From positions 1 to 10,235 of the forward strand of contig JAKSUO010000034.1 of the NCBI GenBank assembly GCA_024408895.1: DNA of 10,235 nt, written 5' to 3'. The translations under genes and the position numbers were made by a program. The notes under the pieces were generated by a model. It was not told the DNA's origin, made no database searches, and saw nothing but the letters and a program-made list of their open reading frames with translations. Source of the DNA: Alphaproteobacteria bacterium (lineage in GTDB: Bacteria; Pseudomonadota; Alphaproteobacteria; RF32; CAG-239). Shown piece by piece: positions 5,837 through 10,235 of this stretch; the first letter of the stretch is position 1; the number at the start of each line of letters is the position of its first letter.

Positions 5837-5903
5837 ACATTGCAATTTTGCAACACTAACTAAAGTATCAGTTATTAAAACTTTTATTTTAGGAGTGACA
5901 AGC

Positions 5904-6191
5904 ATGAATATTAAACCATTACACGACAAAGTTTTAGTAAAACGTGTAGATGAAGAAGAAAAAACATCCGGCGGCATTATTATTCCGGATACGGCAAAAG
6001 AAAAACCTTCCGAGGGTATTATAGAAGCTGTCGGCAATGGTTTCAGAGCTGAAGACGGCAAAATAATTCCGATGTCTGTTAAAACCGGTGACCGCGTTTT
6101 GTTTGCCAAGTGGTCAGGCACAGAAATCAAAGTGAATGGCGAATCTCGCCTTATAATCAAAGAATCTGATCTTTTAGCAATTGTAGAATAA
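5904..6191 (+). CDS. groES: Co-chaperonin GroES
   Basis: GroES is the heptameric lid of the GroEL folding chamber in the cytoplasm. The 95-residue protein begins MNIKPLHDKVLVKRVDEEE, with the mobile loop at EKTSGGIIIPDTAKEKPSEG (about 19-38, containing the GroEL-contacting III), followed by GDRVLFAKWSGTEIKVNGE and the usual end. Length is normal. The ATG at 5904 is chosen over an in-frame GTG at 5895 because AGGAG (5891-5895) lies eight bases before the ATG and overlaps that GTG. groEL follows 17 bases later in the usual operon order. Regulation is probably by the heat-shock promoter at 5810-5836. Confidence 0.97.
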   Translation: MNIKPLHDKVLVKRVDEEEKTSGGIIIPDTAKEKPSEGIIEAVGNGFRAEDGKIIPMSVKTGDRVLFAKWSGTEIKVNGESRLIIKESDLLAIVE

Positions 6192-6208
6192 TAAGGAAAG
6201 GTAATAAA

Positions 6209-7849
6209 ATGGCTGCAAAAGACATTAAATTCGGTAGTGACGCACGGGCTAAAATGCTTAAAGGCGTAGAAACGTTGGCACAAACCGTTAAAGTAACATT
6301 GGGTCCTAAAGGTCGTAATGTTATGCTTGATAAATCGTATGGCGCACCAAAATTAACCAAAGACGGTGTTTCGGTTGCCAAAGAAATTGTTTTGGCTGAT
6401 AAGTTTGAAAACATGGGCGCACAACTGATTAAAGAAGTTGCTCAAAAAACAGCAGATAAAGCCGGCGACGGCACAACAACCGCTACCGTTTTAGCGGAAT
6501 GTATTATCCGTGAAGGTTGTAAGGCTGTTGCTGCCGGTATGAATCCGCTGGATGTTAAACGCGGAATTGATATGGCTGTCAGCGCGGTTGTTGAAGATGT
6601 AAAATCTCGCTCTAAAAACGTTCAGTCTTCTGAAGAAATCGCCCAAGTTGGCACTATTTCCGCCAACGGTGATACAACCATCGGTGAATATATCTCAAAA
6701 GCCATGGAAAAAGTCGGCAATGACGGTGTTATTACCGTTGAAGACGCTAAAGGTTTGGAAACAGAATTAGATGTTGTTGAAGGCATGCAATTTGACAGAG
6801 GCTACCTTTCTCCGTATTTTGTGACAAATCCGGAAAAAATGAACTGCGAATTTGATAGTCCGTATATTTTGCTCTATGACAAGAAAATATCTAATTTGCA
6901 ACCAATGATTTCCATTCTGGAAGCCGTTGTTCAATCGGGCCGTGCTTTGATAATCATTGCCGAAGATATTGATGGTGAGGCTTTGGCTACTTTGGTTGTT
7001 AACCGTATTCGCGGCGGTTTGAAAGTATGCGCAGTTAAAGCACCGGGCTTTGGCGACAGACGCAAAGCCATGCTGCAAGATATTGCCACATTAACCGGCG
7101 GTCAGGTAATTTCTGATGAGCTCGGTATGAAAATTGAAAATGTCACATTGGATATGTTAGGCGTTGCCAAACGTGTTGATATCACCAAAGATGACACCAC
7201 CATTATTGATGGTGCCGGTGATAAGGAAACCATTAAAGGCCGAGCTGCGCAAATTCGTCAAGAAATTTCGCAGACAACTTCTGACTATGATCGTGAAAAA
7301 TTGCAAGAACGTTTGGGTAAGCTTTCGGGTGGTGTTGCCGTTATTAAGGTTGGCGGTGCATCTGAAGTTGAAGTTAAAGAAAGAAAAGATCGCATTGATG
7401 ATGCTTTGCACGCAACCCGTGCTGCCGTTCGTGAAGGTATTGTTGCCGGCGGAGGTGTGGCATTGTTATACGCCGTAAAAGCTTTAGACGGCATTAAAGC
7501 AGCCAATCAAGATCAAAATGTCGGTATTGATATTATCCGCAAGGCTTTGCAAGCGCCACTGCGTCAAATCGCCGAAAATGCCGGAGTTGACGGTGCGGTA
7601 ATTGCCGGCAAATTATTGGAAAGCAAGGACTACAACTACGGTTATGATGCCAGAATCGGTGAATTTACCGATATGATTAAATCCGGTATTGTTGACCCAA
7701 CGGAAGTTGTTCGCACAGCCTTGCAAGATGCTGCTTCTGTCGGAGGCTTGTTGATTACAACCGAAGCTATGGTGACGGAAATTCCGGAAAAGGAATGTCA
7801 CTGCGGTGACGGCGCAGCAGCCGCAGGTGGTATGGGTGGTATGTATTAA
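6209..7849 (+). CDS. groEL: Chaperonin GroEL (Hsp60)
   Basis: GroEL forms the double-ring ATP-driven chamber that folds newly made and stress-damaged proteins with GroES. The 546-residue length is normal. Recognisable segments are AKDIKFGSDARAKMLKG at the start, the nucleotide-binding GDGTTTATVLAE (about 86-97), the apical-domain region with APGFGDRRKAML, VGGASEVEVKERKDRIDDALHATRAA, and GIVAGGGVALLYA with the intermediate-domain region. AAGGAAAGG (6193-6201) is a strong ribosome binding site. The C-terminus keeps a GGMGGMY tail but is preceded by KECHCGDG, with two cysteines and a histidine where alanine/proline/glycine residues are more usual. A strong terminator follows the stop by 16 bases, closing the groESL operon. 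Confidence 0.98.
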   Translation: MAAKDIKFGSDARAKMLKGVETLAQTVKVTLGPKGRNVMLDKSYGAPKLTKDGVSVAKEIVLADKFENMGAQLIKEVAQKTADKAGDGTTTATVLAECIIREGCKAVAAGMNPLDVKRGIDMAVSAVVEDVKSRSKNVQSSEEIAQVGTISANGDTTIGEYISKAMEKVGNDGVITVEDAKGLETELDVVEGMQFDRGYLSPYFVTNPEKMNCEFDSPYILLYDKKISNLQPMISILEAVVQSGRALIIIAEDIDGEALATLVVNRIRGGLKVCAVKAPGFGDRRKAMLQDIATLTGGQVISDELGMKIENVTLDMLGVAKRVDITKDDTTIIDGAGDKETIKGRAAQIRQEISQTTSDYDREKLQERLGKLSGGVAVIKVGGASEVEVKERKDRIDDALHATRAAVREGIVAGGGVALLYAVKALDGIKAANQDQNVGIDIIRKALQAPLRQIAENAGVDGAVIAGKLLESKDYNYGYDARIGEFTDMIKSGIVDPTEVVRTALQDAASVGGLLITTEAMVTEIPEKECHCGDGAAAAGGMGGMY

Positions 7850-7865
7850 TCATACTCTTACTGAC

Positions 7866-7894
7866 AAAAACCCCGCGTTTTACGCGGGGTTTTT
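7866..7894. terminator. Strong bidirectional intrinsic terminator
   Basis: AAAAACCCCGCG (7866-7877), loop TTTTA, CGCGGGGTTTTT (7883-7894): a perfect 12-bp stem with a GC core, with A- and T-runs serving as U-tract on either strand. It lies between groEL (plus) and the phosphoglycerol transferase-like gene (minus), so it can end both transcripts. Confidence 0.95.
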
Positions 7895-7930
7895 CATTAT
7901 ATAATCTGCATCCTCAGCAAATCGGGCGTT

Positions 7931-9346
7931 TTATCGCAGAAAGATTTTTTCATAAAGACTGTTTCTTTTTGCAAGGGTTTCATGCAAATAATCTTCGGAA
8001 TATTTTTCGGAAAAAGTTTGTTTATTGCTAAAAACAGATGTTCCTATACCCAAGCGATGCCCTTTGATTTTTCCGCCCATTGCCTCAATAATTGTCGGAA
8101 ATAAATCTACCTGTGTAAAGGTGCGGTCAAGATTCTCCGGTTGAGTTGTATTTATAAACAAATTATAAATACGACGTTCCTCAGGCATTGGAAAGTCATT
8201 CCCTAAACGCAAATGATCTCCCATAAGGAGTATTACCGTATCTTTATAATCCGGTCTTTGACGCATCCATTCCAAAAAGTCTGCAACGTATTTACAGGTT
8301 TGCCTAATCATTTCATGATATACATTACCGTTTGATGCTGATTTTTGTAATTTTTTCTTGTGTTTCACATGCGTATCAATTGTTTGTACATGAAGAAAAT
8401 AAGGGGACTTATCAGCCAACTCTGTTACTTTTTCTTTTGCAATATCTAACACAACCTCATCCGTATATCCCCATGGACTGTTTTGCGAGTATTGCGGATA
8501 TTTTTTCTTAATTACTTTTGAATCTATTTTATCTTCAACTTCATTATCTATTAAAAATACTTCCATACCACCGAATTTGCTGTCTGTTCCCTGCACTGCG
8601 GCCAACGTATATCCGTTATCTTTAAGAATTTTCCCGAGTGAATAATAACCGTGGAAAAAATGCATGTAGCGACCGACCCTGTGTACCAAACTGCTGTATT
8701 TAACCGGCATTCCGGTAAACAAAGCAATGATACTACCTTGTGTAAAATCGGTTGCAAAGCCGTTAATAAAGTTTTTAAACTGCACGCCTTGGGTTTCTAT
8801 GTCCTCAAAATCGGCTAGCAGATTCTCACCGAAAAATTCCCTGTTTTCAAAAGTTTTTTCAAAGCTCTCAATATGCAATACAATCAGATTTTTCTTTACC
8901 GGAAGCTGAATATTCGCTTTTTGCGGTTCTGTATAGTGTTGCTCGTAAAAATCCGTGCTTTCGTTGGAAAGAAACTGGTTGATAGTTGTCAAATCAACTT
9001 TGTAAAATATATAACCAACGGTTAAAAATAACGATAGCAGCGAAATAAAACGGTTATAACTGAATTTAGCGAACGGTAATTTAATCCGCAGAAGTTTTAA
9101 CAATTCCGGCAAATAACACACCGCCAACACATATAAGCAAGGTGTTAATATACAATGCTCTATAAACCACCGCATTAAATTTTCATCGGCCCCTTCTGAT
9201 GGTGTGTTAAGAAAGAACAAAATTTGCCCTAAGTTAGCACCGGCAAAATGCTTGTGCATATATCTGAAAACCGCAATTGTAAAGGCCAACAGAAACACTG
9301 CCGGAAAAGCGTATAATCGGTGTAATTTTAATTTTGAAAAAATCAT
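7931..9346 (-). CDS. OpgB/MdoB-like phosphoglycerol transferase (alkaline phosphatase/sulfatase superfamily membrane protein)
   Basis: OpgB-type enzymes transfer phosphoglycerol from phosphatidylglycerol to periplasmic glucans; related enzymes make lipoteichoic acid or add phosphoethanolamine to lipid A. This 471-residue protein has three likely membrane segments (about 13-30, 62-85, 100-117) and then a periplasmic catalytic domain. Active-site features are IVLHIESFEKTF (Glu160, metal ligand), FATDFTQGSIIALFTGMP with Thr202 as likely nucleophile, VQGTDSKFGGMEVFL (251-265), NSPWGYTDEVVLD, QTIDTHVKH (321-329) and LLMGDHLRLGND (374-384, with Asp377 and His378). The QGxDxxFxGxxxF and WGxxDxxVLD patterns favour OpgB over LtaS. 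It has fewer membrane segments than I would expect of E. coli OpgB and no OpgG/OpgH neighbours, so the acceptor is uncertain. AAGGA before the ATG supports the start. Confidence 0.88.
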   Translation of the reverse strand: MIFSKLKLHRLYAFPAVFLLAFTIAVFRYMHKHFAGANLGQILFFLNTPSEGADENLMRWFIEHCILTPCLYVLAVCYLPELLKLLRIKLPFAKFSYNRFISLLSLFLTVGYIFYKVDLTTINQFLSNESTDFYEQHYTEPQKANIQLPVKKNLIVLHIESFEKTFENREFFGENLLADFEDIETQGVQFKNFINGFATDFTQGSIIALFTGMPVKYSSLVHRVGRYMHFFHGYYSLGKILKDNGYTLAAVQGTDSKFGGMEVFLIDNEVEDKIDSKVIKKKYPQYSQNSPWGYTDEVVLDIAKEKVTELADKSPYFLHVQTIDTHVKHKKKLQKSASNGNVYHEMIRQTCKYVADFLEWMRQRPDYKDTVILLMGDHLRLGNDFPMPEERRIYNLFINTTQPENLDRTFTQVDLFPTIIEAMGGKIKGHRLGIGTSVFSNKQTFSEKYSEDYLHETLAKRNSLYEKIFLR

Positions 9347-9471
9347 AAATCCTTATTTCTCTCTATCTTATTTCTGCACATAAAGCAGAGCCTTCAAAGG
9401 TGATACTATCAAAATGAGAACATACGTCAATACAAAAAGGTGCTTTATGAAATGCAAAAAAAATCAAATAT

Positions 9472-9516
9472 CATTGATATCTTTGTCTGTTTATAAATCA
9501 GACAAAGATATCAATG
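9472..9516. repeat. Perfect 18-bp inverted repeat with 9-base loop, terminator-like
   Basis: CATTGATATCTTTGTCTG (9472-9489) and its exact complement (9499-9516) flank TTTATAAAT. On the minus strand, downstream of the pilin gene stop at 9577, the stem is followed eight bases later by a run of eight Ts (9463-9456), so it could terminate pilin transcription, though the stem is AT-rich and the tract is set back. The length and perfection of the match are unusual for a terminator. The 230-base gap 9347-9576 holds little else that I can identify. Confidence 0.75.
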
Positions 9517-9576
9517 GCAAACAGTATAGAAAACAATTTGTAAATTCAAATAACCAAAATTTTTAATTGGCATAAA

Positions 9577-10235
9577 TTACAGTTCCTGACGGAAAACCAT
9601 ATAAAAATAACAGTAGGGATAACCTTTACAAGCCTTGTGACAAGCTTTTGCTATATTATCCATTGTTAGTTCAGTTGGGCCATTTTCTTGCTTGCCGGCA
9701 TATACTGTTGTCTCAGCGCCTCCAAAAACCCCAATATATCCGCCCGGCATCTCACCAACAGTAGTATTCCACCAGTCTTTAGGGGTAATTTTTTCCCAAT
9801 GATACGAAAGAAAATCTACGCAATTTCTTTCTTTATCGCCATCTGTGAATATGATCGTATATTGACCTCGCAGAGGGAAACCACTACCAAACTCAATGTC
9901 TATATCTATTCCCCCAACCGGAAGTTGACAAGACAATCCCGTATTCCCCCAAGGATCCACATAATTTTTATCGCAAATCTCTTCCGGTAATAATCCCGTA
10001 GCAACATATTGATCAACGTCATAGGATATCTTTTCCGTTACTCCTCCAGGTTTCATCTGGTCTATTTCCATTAATCTAAATAAAAATGCTCTAACAATTT
10101 CTATTGTTTTATTCATTTTATACTTGCGCATAGCTTCGGTATAGCCGGCAATTCCCCCAACCGACAACACGCCGATAATCGCTAAAACACCCAGCATTTC
10201 TATCATTGAACGCCCAAATTGACTTGCTCTTTTTT
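9577..10235 (-). CDS. Type IV pilin-like (prepilin-type leader) protein, 5' end outside the window
   Basis: The reading frame stays open to the right edge; 218 residues are visible and the gene starts beyond 10235. The N-terminus seen is KRASQFG, then RSMIEMLGVLAIIGVLSVGG. This is a class III (prepilin) signal: cleavage is expected after the glycine, with Glu at mature position 5 and a hydrophobic helix of about 20 residues. The ATG at 10206 is therefore internal (mature Met3). After the helix come GIAGYTEAMRKYKMNK, a DPWGNTGLSC turn, a FTDGDKERNCVDFLSYHWE segment, and a cysteine-rich end (IAKACHKACKGYPYCYFYMVF) that could form disulfides. It is probably an inner-membrane-inserted pilin or pseudopilin, cut by a prepilin peptidase such as the one at 2854-3564. 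Which machine it serves (pilus, type II secretion or other) cannot be told. Confidence 0.9.
   Translation of the reverse strand, partial: KRASQFGRSMIEMLGVLAIIGVLSVGGIAGYTEAMRKYKMNKTIEIVRAFLFRLMEIDQMKPGGVTEKISYDVDQYVATGLLPEEICDKNYVDPWGNTGLSCQLPVGGIDIDIEFGSGFPLRGQYTIIFTDGDKERNCVDFLSYHWEKITPKDWWNTTVGEMPGGYIGVFGGAETTVYAGKQENGPTELTMDNIAKACHKACKGYPYCYFYMVFRQEL

Noticed and set aside
5840..5880. Possible CIRCE (HrcA operator) before groES
   Set aside because: Only a 5-bp inverted repeat (TAACT-N8-AGTTA) is present; it does not match TTAGCACTC-N9-GAGTGCTAA.
5895..5903. GTG at 5895 as groES start, adding three residues
   Set aside because: The GTG overlaps the ribosome binding site that is correctly spaced for the ATG at 5904, and GroES proteins begin at that methionine.
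5831..6414. Minus-strand open frames across groES and the start of groEL
   Set aside because: They are antisense to fully conserved chaperonin genes and have no independent support.
9447..9566. A 39-codon open frame (starting MKCKKNQISLISLSV) preceded by AAAAGG
   Set aside because: It is made largely of the perfect inverted repeat, has low-complexity composition and resembles no protein I know. A chance frame is more likely.
1..10235. CRISPR arrays, tRNA or rRNA genes, transposase or integrase genes
   Set aside because: I read both strands for them and found no repeat-spacer series, no tRNA-like cloverleaf and no recombinase motifs.

Overview
The window looks like part of an AT-rich alphaproteobacterial chromosome. 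The best sequence evidence is the lexA operator: GAAC-N7-GAAC at 569-583, which on the other strand is GTTC-N7-GTTC, the direct-repeat SOS box typical of Alphaproteobacteria and unlike the enterobacterial or Gram-positive boxes. The LexA protein and a CTTG/CYTAT-like heat-shock promoter before groES agree with this. The low GC content together with pilin-like proteins starting G-R-S-M-I-E-M-L recalls uncultured, host-associated AT-rich alphaproteobacteria. That narrower placement is inference.

Layout, left to right. (1) 1-525: 3' end of accA (fatty acid synthesis), open at the left edge. (2) 549-1262: lexA with its autoregulated SOS promoter. (3) 1336-2055: an unrecognised membrane-anchored protein whose outer domain resembles the pilin at the right edge. 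(4) 2067-2633, minus strand: a membrane-anchored methyltransferase-like protein. (5) 2854-3564: a type IV prepilin peptidase. (6) 3561-5831: a block bracketed by an exact 21-bp direct repeat. It holds a large two-domain glycosyltransferase (minus strand) and, just upstream of it on the same strand, a roughly 200-nt structured RNA with its own promoter and intrinsic terminator. (7) 5811-7894: the groES-groEL operon and a strong bidirectional terminator. (8) 7931-9346, minus strand: an OpgB/MdoB-like phosphoglycerol transferase of the alkaline phosphatase/sulfatase superfamily. (9) 9472-9516: a perfect 18-bp inverted repeat. (10) 9577-10235, minus strand: a type IV pilin-like protein running off the right edge.

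Two themes join the genes. One is pilus or pseudopilus biogenesis: a prepilin peptidase, one canonical prepilin and one divergent pilin-like protein lie in the same 10 kb without forming an operon. The other is the cell surface: a double glycosyltransferase and a periplasmic phosphoglycerol-type transferase. The housekeeping genes (accA, lexA, groESL) are ordinary.

The most unusual region is the glycosyltransferase/RNA block. Its flanking repeats suggest insertion between the prepilin peptidase gene and groESL. The RNA can form mutually exclusive pairings around its terminator, so it could be either a leader controlling the glycosyltransferase or an independent small RNA. I could not assign it to a known family.
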